A stretch of DNA of 64,000 nucleotides from Porifericola rhodea. GTDB taxonomy: Bacteria; Bacteroidota; Bacteroidia; Cytophagales; Cyclobacteriaceae. Each line of letters opens with the position of its first letter. The stretch's first letter is position 1. Position numbers and translations under genes: made by a program. Location: the NCBI RefSeq assembly GCF_030506305.1, contig NZ_CP119421.1, forward strand, positions 3,860,501-3,924,500. Direction: 5' to 3'. Positions 54,534-63,125 of this stretch are shown in pieces. A model generated the notes under the pieces. That model was not told the DNA's origin and searched no databases. It saw only the letters and a program-made list of their open reading frames with translations.

Positions 54534-55697
54534 TTATTTATTTAAGTTTCTGTTAAGGATGTCAATTACTGCGCTTCTATGTGACTGACATCTATATAAG
54601 TTTAATAGCCGAGGAAGATACTTCCCTTCGTTAATAACTGACTTCAATAGCTTCTTTTTTAGAAGAAACCTTTCAATTTTATTTAATTGAAATATACTTG
54701 AGTAATACATGAGTTGGTTAGCTTTAGTAAACTGATGCCAACTCTCTTTCAATTTGTTATCGTTTTTAATTATGATATTATACTCCTCTATAGTTTTAAG
54801 GTAATCTTCTTTTAGTTTACCTGTCATAAGTTTAATAATTGGCTCATCAATACATTGAGTATAAGGATAAATAGTAAAGGCTTGAACTTCTCCTTTAAGT
54901 AAAGACAATTTCACAAAGTATCCTTTATACCAATTATCTGCCTTTTTTATTGCTTTGTCGAAATTAAAGTTACCTAGGCTGTAAAAGATAGGAGCTCCTT
55001 TGTACACCTCGTATCCACTGGCAAAATGAGTATGATGACTTACAACAGCATCTGCACCTATATCAATAAAAAAACGATAAGTTCTTTTAAGTTCTGGACT
55101 TGGTAAATGATAATGTTCATTACCTCCATGTACTATTAACAGAACAAAATCTGCGTTTTTTTTAGCTTCAGAAATCTGAGAGTATAGGTAGGGAAGATCG
55201 ATAGGATTAGCGCCTGCAGATGATTCTTCAGCAACACAAAACTCTTGATCTGCAGCATTGATAATGGCAATAGTTTGAGAGTTTACTTTTGAATATAATA
55301 TACGTTGAGCTTCAGCAAGCGTATTTCCTACACCCACTGTTTTAATTCCTGCATTATGGCAAGTTTCTACAGTATCTCTCATTCCCTCATCACCCTGATC
55401 CATAATATGATTGTTTGCGAGTGTAGCAATATCAAATTTTGCTACAGAAAGTGCTTCTATTGAAGCAGGAGAGGCTTTGAGGTTGGGGCCAACTTTAACT
55501 ATTGGTTTGCCTCCTTTAGTTAAAGGACATTCTAAATTTGTGATAGATAGGTCCTTATTTGTTAACACTTTTAAAATCTCGTCATCGTAGATTTTGCTAG
55601 CTTGCTGAGAGGTGGAAAGTGTTTCGACTCTATGTTGAGGACAGAAGTCACCAGTTATGATGATATCAATAGGTTTCTGAGCACTCATATTAAGCAT
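54534..55697 (-). CDS. CapA-family (poly-gamma-glutamate/capsule) metallophosphatase-like protein
   Basis: The product of 387 aa has the CapA/PgsA motifs: ITGDFCPQHR, TNLECPLT, LANNHIMDQGDEG, VHGGNEHY and VSHHTHFASGYEVYKG, all part of the calcineurin-like metal site. No signal peptide or anchor is visible in the first residues, so location is uncertain. It starts at 55697 (overlapping the preceding gene by 8 bp) or at ATG 55688. CapA proteins occur with polymer synthesis and attachment loci, but the reaction is often unknown. It may cooperate with the ATP-grasp protein. Confidence 0.87.
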   Translation of the reverse strand: MLNMSAQKPIDIIITGDFCPQHRVETLSTSQQASKIYDDEILKVLTNKDLSITNLECPLTKGGKPIVKVGPNLKASPASIEALSVAKFDIATLANNHIMDQGDEGMRDTVETCHNAGIKTVGVGNTLAEAQRILYSKVNSQTIAIINAADQEFCVAEESSAGANPIDLPYLYSQISEAKKNADFVLLIVHGGNEHYHLPSPELKRTYRFFIDIGADAVVSHHTHFASGYEVYKGAPIFYSLGNFNFDKAIKKADNWYKGYFVKLSLLKGEVQAFTIYPYTQCIDEPIIKLMTGKLKEDYLKTIEEYNIIIKNDNKLKESWHQFTKANQLMYYSSIFQLNKIERFLLKKKLLKSVINEGKYLPRLLNLYRCQSHRSAVIDILNRNLNK

Positions 55698-56907
55698 TTG
55701 TTTTTTTTGTAAAACCCTTTTGTTTTTTTAAAGCCAATTTTTCTAGAAATTCAGATATCCTATTTCCTTGTGTTTTGTAATTGAAATTATTTTCAGCGGT
55801 GAGTTTACCTTTTCTGCCTATTAACAAGCTTTGGTCATGATTTTCAATAATAAAATCAATTTTATGAGCAAAAGCCTCATGATCTCCGGCATTTACAAGT
55901 AGGGCATTTTCCAAATCCTTGAGGTAATAAGGAATTTCACCTACATTAGTAGAGACTACAGGTTTACCTGTGGCTAAATATTCTCCAATTTTGCTTGGAA
56001 AGCATGTGCTAGATTGCAGTGTGTCAGGTTTAGCTACGACTAAGGCTAGGGCGTTACTTAAATAATAGAGTAGCTCCTCTCTAGATACATAACCAGTAAG
56101 TATCACTTGTCTTTCTAAGTTTAGTTCTGCAATCAGTCTTTTAACTTTTTGCTCGTCTTTAATTCCCCCCTTACCAATTACATAAAACTTAAGCTCAGAA
56201 TGTTTTTTACTTACTATAGCAAAGCTCTTTATTAAGCTAATTATTCCATCTTTTTTGTCTGACAAGTTTCCTGAATAGGCTATAAAAGGTGGAGCTTCCG
56301 GGTCAGGAGAAGGAAACTCTTTCATATTAACGATTACAGGAACTTTTAACAGTTTACTATTTTTGCCGATTTTTGATTCAAAAAAAGAATGCAGTGATTC
56401 TGAAATGACTAAAATTCCATCAAAAAGCTTATAAATAGTCTTGTTATGAATATTTCTAAATATTCTGCCTGTTAGACTAGGCTTCTTTTTAAATACAAAA
56501 GGGAATTCACTTTTCTCCTGAATATATAGTGCTCCTGTTATTAAACTGACTACCTTAAAAGTAAAGATATGATAAAGGTAGTTGCTTACTACAAGTACAA
56601 CATCTGTAGGTTGCTTTTGAAAAAGTATATGTTTGGCAGCTAAAAGAGGACCAGCAATATCCTGAATACGCCTTTTTATAAAGTTATTACTTCTATATGT
56701 TGTGTTATTAGCGTACAAGTAATCTATACCTTGATGATTACCTAATATATTTTTGTTTTTGGCTGTACTTTTTTTTTCAAGTGGTAGAGGAACGATAATC
56801 TCAACATTATGTCCTGCTTCAGTTAAGCCAAGTGCGTAATTATGTATTCTATTAGTGCAAGCCATACCATAAGGATATGGTTGCTTTAAAATGATTTTAA
56901 CATTCAT
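55690..56907 (-). CDS. Glycosyltransferase, GT4-type
   Basis: The product of 405 aa has the N-terminal QPYPYGMACTNRIHNYALGL and donor-side PPFIAYSGNLSDKKDG, FYVIGKGG and FPSKIGEYLATGKPVVSTNVGEI. It is a typical GT-B retaining transferase. It follows the Wzx-like gene by 11 bp and overlaps the CapA gene at its end, so it is part of a five-gene operon. Substrate unknown. Confidence 0.92.
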   Translation of the reverse strand: MNVKIILKQPYPYGMACTNRIHNYALGLTEAGHNVEIIVPLPLEKKSTAKNKNILGNHQGIDYLYANNTTYRSNNFIKRRIQDIAGPLLAAKHILFQKQPTDVVLVVSNYLYHIFTFKVVSLITGALYIQEKSEFPFVFKKKPSLTGRIFRNIHNKTIYKLFDGILVISESLHSFFESKIGKNSKLLKVPVIVNMKEFPSPDPEAPPFIAYSGNLSDKKDGIISLIKSFAIVSKKHSELKFYVIGKGGIKDEQKVKRLIAELNLERQVILTGYVSREELLYYLSNALALVVAKPDTLQSSTCFPSKIGEYLATGKPVVSTNVGEIPYYLKDLENALLVNAGDHEAFAHKIDFIIENHDQSLLIGRKGKLTAENNFNYKTQGNRISEFLEKLALKKQKGFTKKTNA

Positions 56908-56918
56908 AACCGTATAAG

Positions 56919-58181
56919 TTAGCTGGATCTTTTAGCAACAAAGTTTTTGTACTGTATTGCCAAGTATAAAAAGTAAGACACATTAGAGAATACTAAAGTA
57001 ATACATGCTCCAACGGTTCCTATTAACTTAATAAGAACAACAAAGCCAATGATATTGACTGCTCCCCTAATAAAAGATGCATTTTTCAGTTCCCTTCCAA
57101 TCCCATGAGCACTTAAAAATCTATTAAGGACTAAGTATAGCCCTTGTATTACATAAGCAAATGAGATATAGTAGATTAAGGTTACTACTGGTAGGTAATC
57201 TTCGGAATAAAGAAAAACAATCACATACTTAATCATTAAAATAAATGCTCCAAACGCTAAAAGTGAGATCAGAATAGTTGAACTAATTACTTTTTTAGGA
57301 ATTCTGTCGGAGTTTGCAAAATCTTTAAAATATGCTGTTCCTACTACCTGGGGAATCATAGAGAGAGGAGTAGCAATTGTATTAGCTAAATTGAAATATC
57401 CGACATTTGTGTTGTCTAAGTAATAAGCTATGATAAAGCTACTCAAATGGAGTGTTCCATTACTTACTAAAGCACCTATGTAGATTTGAAAGCCATGATC
57501 TTTGTTTTCAGCAAATATCAGTTTGGAAGTTTCAGAAAAACCCGAGAAGTCTGGTGAAAACTTGCTGTAGCCATAGACAGTAGAAACTAATTGAGTAAGC
57601 AAGAATACTCCTAGAACTATCATCAAATTGAGTTCTAATACTAGACTGGCTATAAGGATAAAAACAACATATAATACCTTAGGAGCAATCTGAAAAATTG
57701 CCAGTTCATGTATTAAGTTATCACCCTCCATAAACTTGTCTAGAGCTATCTTAAATACAAATACAAAGGTAAAAGGAGCAGCGTATCGAATGATATAGCC
57801 GAGGTTATTATCAAATATGTATTCCTGTACATAAGATGATACAAAAACAGTTGCTATAAACAAGCCTGATATCAGGAAGGTAAGTCCAAACAAACCACCA
57901 AAAATCTTCTTTCTAATATGTTGAAATTGCTTATCTGCAATTAACCTTCCTCCTGTATGGAAGATACCTACCGAGAAAAAGATCATCATGATATTGAAAA
58001 TACTTTGAATAAATTTAAAATCTCCAAAGCTTTCAGGACCTAATAACCTTGTATTAATTACACTGGTACCTATTCCTAAGCCAATGCCTAATGCAGAAGA
58101 AGTAAGCATAGAGAGGATCTGCTTAAACTTCTTACTTTTAGTCTGCTCAACTACCTTCTGTTTATACTTTTGTAAGATCAT
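56919..58181 (-). CDS. Wzx-like flippase (polysaccharide transporter, MATE/MVF superfamily)
   Basis: The product of 420 aa has about 12 membrane helices and the NTRLLGPESFGDFKFIQSI start that is typical of O-antigen or capsule flippases. It should move lipid-linked repeats across the inner membrane. It overlaps the preceding Wzy-like gene by 20 bp, which implies coupled translation. Together with the next gene this marks a Wzx/Wzy-dependent pathway. Confidence 0.92.
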   Translation of the reverse strand: MILQKYKQKVVEQTKSKKFKQILSMLTSSALGIGLGIGTSVINTRLLGPESFGDFKFIQSIFNIMMIFFSVGIFHTGGRLIADKQFQHIRKKIFGGLFGLTFLISGLFIATVFVSSYVQEYIFDNNLGYIIRYAAPFTFVFVFKIALDKFMEGDNLIHELAIFQIAPKVLYVVFILIASLVLELNLMIVLGVFLLTQLVSTVYGYSKFSPDFSGFSETSKLIFAENKDHGFQIYIGALVSNGTLHLSSFIIAYYLDNTNVGYFNLANTIATPLSMIPQVVGTAYFKDFANSDRIPKKVISSTILISLLAFGAFILMIKYVIVFLYSEDYLPVVTLIYYISFAYVIQGLYLVLNRFLSAHGIGRELKNASFIRGAVNIIGFVVLIKLIGTVGACITLVFSNVSYFLYLAIQYKNFVAKRSS

Positions 58182-59538
58182 GTACTTGAGTCTCCTGAAG
58201 TTGTGTTTTTCTTTGATTGATTAAGATAGCTGCAGAGATGCTCAATATAATTGCAAAGTTGGTCTCTAAGCCTAAACCCAAGGTTAGGTTAGCAACAAAG
58301 TAACCTATAGTTATATAGAAAGGGATATAGTATTCAAAATGGCTTGTAGACTTGGCTATTCTATGGTAGTATTTTCCAATACCCACTAAAAAGATAGCAA
58401 ATAGTATAAGTGTAGGAAGTCCAGTGTAAAACATAATTTCTATAAAGAGATTATGCCAACCTCCCTTATTACCCATAGCCCAAGTCTGGCTGCCAGTTAC
58501 CTCAAATATGGCGTTGTAGTATACTTCACTTTCGGGGCCTCCATAGCCAAGCAGTAGCCCCTGTATATCACTAAAGCTAACTTGTATAGCTTTTTCAAAA
58601 AGTGCAAAGCGAAGTTCCATAGTTCCTTCATCCATCATTCTTTCCTGAGCAACAGATGATTCAAGAATTCCTGAACTAATTACTGCGAATATGGAAAATA
58701 CTCCGAAAATAGCTGCTAGCGTTACTACTAGTACCTTTAGTTTAAAAGTAGCGTTACTTGCATATATTACTGCATGCACTGCAAATATGGCAGCTACTAC
58801 ATAACCCATTCTCATAAATGCTAAAAATATGCTGAGAAAGAATAGCCCCATGAGCGCATTTTTTTTCCAAGTTTTAAAATCGCTAAAGGCAACCCATACT
58901 AAAGCAGTAAATACAACATAAGAGTGGAGGTAATCATCTCTAAAAACACCTGTAGAACGCAGTAACCCTGCAAATGCAGGACGATCATAATCTGGATTTA
59001 CCCTAAAGAAAGATTGATCACCTACAAATTGTACAATAGCTACCAAACTGGAAATAACCGCGACGCTAATCAGCGATAGTTTAAATGCATCCTTCATTCC
59101 CTGGTCACCAGTCTTTTTTAGCATAAAATAGACTAATACAAATGTAGGAAGGGTAGTGAGTACAAGAATTAACTTATTTATATCTGAGCCCGCAAAATGG
59201 TATATATATACAGCAGAAGCAGTGAGAATGTAAGCAATGAGGTACTTCTCATAGTTTGTCTGAATTTTTATATCCTGACCTCTATCTTTTTTGTACTGCT
59301 CTATAAATGGACTGATAACTAGAAATGCGGCTGTAAATAGAAAAAGTATACGTAGGGGTTGCAAATCAAATGCGCCACCAATACGTATTTTCATTCCATC
59401 CATGTTTGCTACATCAGATATAAATATCCAGAAGCAAACTAGAAAGGTTACAATAGGGTAGGCAGGTTTAGTTTTTCGTACATAATAAAGTACTAAAATA
59501 AAAGAAACTGCAACGTATATATAAAAGTAAGAGGCCAT
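58162..59538 (-). CDS. Wzy-like O-antigen/polysaccharide polymerase or ligase
   Basis: The product of 458 aa has about 11-12 membrane helices and a large outer loop with WAMGNKGGWHNLFIEIMFYTGLP, the Wzy/WaaL-type signature, in which a His (in HN) is often essential. It should polymerise repeats at the periplasmic face. It starts the five-gene minus-strand operon and has a Bacteroidetes-type -7 box (59578) 40 bp before the ATG. Confidence 0.88.
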   Translation of the reverse strand: MASYFYIYVAVSFILVLYYVRKTKPAYPIVTFLVCFWIFISDVANMDGMKIRIGGAFDLQPLRILFLFTAAFLVISPFIEQYKKDRGQDIKIQTNYEKYLIAYILTASAVYIYHFAGSDINKLILVLTTLPTFVLVYFMLKKTGDQGMKDAFKLSLISVAVISSLVAIVQFVGDQSFFRVNPDYDRPAFAGLLRSTGVFRDDYLHSYVVFTALVWVAFSDFKTWKKNALMGLFFLSIFLAFMRMGYVVAAIFAVHAVIYASNATFKLKVLVVTLAAIFGVFSIFAVISSGILESSVAQERMMDEGTMELRFALFEKAIQVSFSDIQGLLLGYGGPESEVYYNAIFEVTGSQTWAMGNKGGWHNLFIEIMFYTGLPTLILFAIFLVGIGKYYHRIAKSTSHFEYYIPFYITIGYFVANLTLGLGLETNFAIILSISAAILINQRKTQLQETQVHDLTKV

Positions 59539-59577
59539 GCTATATTAACTTACCTGTTTGTTGTAACAAATTGCACT

Positions 59578-59585
59578 CAAATTTA
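59578..59585 (-). promoter_or_regulatory. -7 box (TAAATTTG) of the Wzy-Wzx-GT-CapA-ATP-grasp operon
   Basis: Exact match to TAnnTTTG on the minus strand, 39 bp before the ATG at 59538. No clear -33 TTG is seen. It is one of two back-to-back boxes in this 169-bp divergent spacer. Confidence 0.5.
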
Positions 59586-59672
59586 ATAATTAAAAGTTTA
59601 AATTTAAATTTTCTGATAAAACTTTTAATAAAATTAAAATATTTATTGTTATGTAATAAAATTGGATTTTTT

Positions 59673-59680
59673 TACTTTTG
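59673..59680 (+). promoter_or_regulatory. -7 box (TACTTTTG) of the glycosyltransferase gene at 59708
   Basis: Exact match to TAnnTTTG, 27 bp before the ATG at 59708, with a TTG at 59646-59648 24 bp upstream (slightly long spacing). It is the same eight-base box as at 40246. Confidence 0.55.
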
Positions 59681-59707
59681 CTTATAAACAAAGACATTGC
59701 AAAATTC

Positions 59708-60820
59708 ATGAAAATATTAACGATTACTGATTCTTTTCATACCGGAGGCAAAGAAAGAAGGTTAATAGAACTCTTAAAAGGCCTAAAAAGCAGAGGGGTT
59801 GATTGTGAACTAATTGTGCTATCCGATATAGTTCAGTATGATGAACTTTATAAACTGAATATACCCATTCACTTTCTAAAAAGGGCTTATAAAAAAGATA
59901 TTAGCATTTTTAAAAAAATATATAAGCTCATAAAAAAGTCGCAACCGGATATAGTACAGAGCTGGGCAACTATGGCTTCTGTTTACGTTACGCCTATCGT
60001 TAGCCTGCTCAACCTGCCATTTGTCAATGCAACGATTGCTGACGCACCAAGTTACCAAAGTTTTTTTAGCAGTTCTAAAATCAGAAAAAAAATAACGTTT
60101 CCTTTTTCAGATGCTATTGTGGGTAACTCTGAAGCTGGCCTGAGAGCCTATCAGGCACCATCACGCAAAAGCTATGCGATTCATAATGGTTTTGATCTAA
60201 AACGAATAGGTACACTCTTGCCTAAAGAGAAGGTAAGGCAAGAATTCAACATCAGTACCCCCTTTATAGTGGGTATGGTAGGTAAATTTGAAGCTCGTAA
60301 AGATTATGAAACTTATGTACGGGCAGCAGTAAAGCTCGTTCAGCAGCGAAAAGATGTTACATTTTTAGCGATTGGGGATGGAGCGAATCTGGAAGCTATG
60401 CGAGCACTGGTACCTAATGACTGCAAAAACCAAATCATCTTTACCGGAAGACAAAGTAAGGTAGAGTCAATTATCAATTTGTTTGACATTGGGGTACTTA
60501 CCACTAACCATAAGGTTCATGGTGAAGGTATATCTAACGCTATTCTTGAGTATATGGTGCTCGGCAAGCCAGTAATTGCATCAATAGGAGGGGGAACTGC
60601 GGAAATTGTAAATGATCAGGAAACCGGCTATCTGATTGAACCTTTTGATGTAGAAGCTCTTTGCGATAAAGTTAACAATCTACTAGATAATGAAACCCTG
60701 AAAGTTCGTATGGGTAAAGCCTCTCGTGATAGAATAGATAATCACTTTAGTTTAGATAAAATGACTGAGGCTTATATTCAGCTCTACGAAAAAATTGCTA
60801 ATAAAGCAGTTTTAAAATGA
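59708..60820 (+). CDS. Glycosyltransferase, GT4-type
   Basis: The product of 370 aa starts MKILTITDSFHTGGKERRL, with the GGKERR acceptor-side loop. The donor site has VGMVGKFEARKDYETYV and HGEGISNAILEYMVLG with E273/E281, and GGTAEIVNDQETGYL. An in-frame TTG at 59678 lies inside the -7 box and is not the start. The gene diverges from the polymerase operon and precedes the heparinase-like gene by 169 bp. Confidence 0.92.
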   Translation: MKILTITDSFHTGGKERRLIELLKGLKSRGVDCELIVLSDIVQYDELYKLNIPIHFLKRAYKKDISIFKKIYKLIKKSQPDIVQSWATMASVYVTPIVSLLNLPFVNATIADAPSYQSFFSSSKIRKKITFPFSDAIVGNSEAGLRAYQAPSRKSYAIHNGFDLKRIGTLLPKEKVRQEFNISTPFIVGMVGKFEARKDYETYVRAAVKLVQQRKDVTFLAIGDGANLEAMRALVPNDCKNQIIFTGRQSKVESIINLFDIGVLTTNHKVHGEGISNAILEYMVLGKPVIASIGGGTAEIVNDQETGYLIEPFDVEALCDKVNNLLDNETLKVRMGKASRDRIDNHFSLDKMTEAYIQLYEKIANKAVLK

Positions 60821-60989
60821 GAGACATTCTTTTAATTTGATAAATTTGTTCGCCAGAACTTTTTTCGCAGACAGTAATTTTTTGATCACTGTACGCTTGC
60901 GATTTTAATTCATCTATTGGCATAAAAATTATTCTAACAAATTAAAGTCAGTACCCTCTTTCTTTTAGTGGAAAGATAAAACCTTTATT

Positions 60990-62936
60990 ATGTCACTTTC
61001 CTGGTACTATTACCGGCTGCGTACAATGTCAGTTCCTGAGATTGGCTTTCGTGTGCAGCAGTATCTACAAAAAAAAAGAGAAAAGCGTAAGCTTGACCAA
61101 CTTGTTCCTCAGCATGTAGCACTACAGGAACCTCCACCTAGCTTATTATCTATCGGAGATTTTGATTTCAAACTGGAAAATCAAAGCATAGAAATTTTTG
61201 GGCAGCAGTTTAATTATAACCAGACTATAGACTGGCATTTGGATATTTCTTCTGGCAAGCGTTTTCCTATGGATTTCGCAAAAGACATTAATATCCGTAC
61301 AGAGGAGTTTGGTAGTGCCAAGCATGTATGGGAGGTAAACAGAATGCAGTTTCTTACTCTAATAGCCCTACAATATCGCCAAACTAAAGATGAACACTAC
61401 CTTAATCAGTTTCAGGAGGTACTCTCTTCATGGCTTAAAGCTAACCCTTACCTGAGAGGCGTAAATTGGTATAGTAATATAGAAGTAAATATACGTTTGA
61501 TCGTATGGTTCTTTAGTTGGGAGATTCTTAACGTTAATGAGTTAAGAAGTTCTCATCCGGAATTTTCAAAGTTTGTAGACCAACACTGGCTACCAAGTAT
61601 ATACCTCCATATGCGGTATAGTTATGAAAACCCGTCTAAATATTCCTCTGCTAACAATCACCTGATTAGTGAGCATGCAGGCCTTTTTATTGCCTCCTGC
61701 TTCTGGAAGTTTGAAGAGTCTGAACATTGGCTCGCACATGCTCAGGAAGGTTTAGAACAGGAGATAGCTTTACAACATTCTACAGAAGGGGTCAACAAGG
61801 AAGAGGCTGCAGAATACATTCAGTTTATCACAGACTTTTTCCTTATTCCTTATATAGTAGGTCAAAAAGCTTCGCACTCTTTTTCACCGGCATATAGTTC
61901 TATGCTTGAAAAAATTTGTGAATACATCTACCAGATGATGGACTTACGTGGAAATATCGTTTATTATGGTGACGAAGATGATGGCAAAGTACTTATACTA
62001 GATCCCGAACATCATTTTGATAACTTTAAGTCCATACTAACATCTGGAGCCATACTGTTTAATAATAGTCAGTGGAAGCAACTTGATAATGGTTTTGATA
62101 TTAAAAACGCAGTGCTTTTTGGAGCAGAGGGTAAAAAGAGGTACGAAGCTCTAAGCACATCTACAGAAGATAATACTTCTAAATTTTATCTTGAAGAAGG
62201 TCACTTTATATTGCGCAAGCAGGAGCGTAAAAAAAATCGTGAAGTATTTGTTCACTTTGATGCTGCCCCCCTTGGTTTTCTGTCAATTGCTGCTCACGGC
62301 CATTCAGATGCGCTTTCTTTTGTATTGCATGTAGATGGGTATCCCATAATTACTGATTCTGGTACATATACTTATCATACTGAAAGAGAATGGCGCCAAT
62401 ACTTCTTAAGTGCATTAGCACATAACACAATTACTATAGATGGTCAAAACCAGGCGATGGTGGCAGGGCCTACCATGTGGCTAAAACATTATAAAACACA
62501 AGTTGTAGCACAGGATACAAATGCTGAAGAAGATATGATCCACGCTACGCATGATGGTTACAGCAAACTAGGAATTGAGCATCATCGTAGACTTCGTTTT
62601 GTTAAAACTAAAGACGAACTTTCTATATCTGATCAGCTTCTCTTTAAGAAAACAGGAGAACACCAGATAGAAATGCCATTACATCTTCACCCGGCTGTAA
62701 AAATACAACAGAAATCAGAACGGGAGTATTTGTTAAAGCACCCTAAAGCAAGGGCGGTTCTAATTACCTTACCAACAAATGTAGTGTCAGAAGTGATGAG
62801 GGGTAATACCAATCCTATATTAGGATGGTACTCTGCCTCCTTTCAGGTGAAGGAGCCAACTTCAGTAATTTATAGTAAATGTCATCTGAACAAAACAAGC
62901 GAACTAAATACCCAGATAAAAATATTAGAAGAATAG
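60990..62936 (+). CDS. Heparinase II/III-family polysaccharide lyase-like protein
   Basis: The product of 648 aa has the two-part layout of the family: an alpha/alpha-toroid (about 60-370) with SSANNHLISEHAG near 218-230 and an anti-parallel beta-sheet half (about 380-640) with the hallmark HGHSDALSFVLHVDGYPIITDSGTYTY (from about residue 435). Such proteins cleave uronic-acid-containing polymers. No signal peptide is obvious in the first residues (MSLSWYYYRLRTMS), which is unusual for a secreted lyase; many locus-linked members of this type lack one. It may trim or release the polysaccharide made here. Confidence 0.9.
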   Translation: MSLSWYYYRLRTMSVPEIGFRVQQYLQKKREKRKLDQLVPQHVALQEPPPSLLSIGDFDFKLENQSIEIFGQQFNYNQTIDWHLDISSGKRFPMDFAKDINIRTEEFGSAKHVWEVNRMQFLTLIALQYRQTKDEHYLNQFQEVLSSWLKANPYLRGVNWYSNIEVNIRLIVWFFSWEILNVNELRSSHPEFSKFVDQHWLPSIYLHMRYSYENPSKYSSANNHLISEHAGLFIASCFWKFEESEHWLAHAQEGLEQEIALQHSTEGVNKEEAAEYIQFITDFFLIPYIVGQKASHSFSPAYSSMLEKICEYIYQMMDLRGNIVYYGDEDDGKVLILDPEHHFDNFKSILTSGAILFNNSQWKQLDNGFDIKNAVLFGAEGKKRYEALSTSTEDNTSKFYLEEGHFILRKQERKKNREVFVHFDAAPLGFLSIAAHGHSDALSFVLHVDGYPIITDSGTYTYHTEREWRQYFLSALAHNTITIDGQNQAMVAGPTMWLKHYKTQVVAQDTNAEEDMIHATHDGYSKLGIEHHRRLRFVKTKDELSISDQLLFKKTGEHQIEMPLHLHPAVKIQQKSEREYLLKHPKARAVLITLPTNVVSEVMRGNTNPILGWYSASFQVKEPTSVIYSKCHLNKTSELNTQIKILEE

Positions 62937-63125
62937 GTCAAATAGTTTATTGAAATGTATTAAATGCTTTATGAAGGCATGGTCAACCACCATTTAAAAA
63001 ACAAATAAGGCATTTTCTAATTGATATAGTTTATTATCATCTGTAATTTGGCTTCGTTTTTTGCATATTGCAGCGTGCTTTGAATAAAAACTATTTTAGG
63101 CAAATAAATATTCCGAACTAAATCT

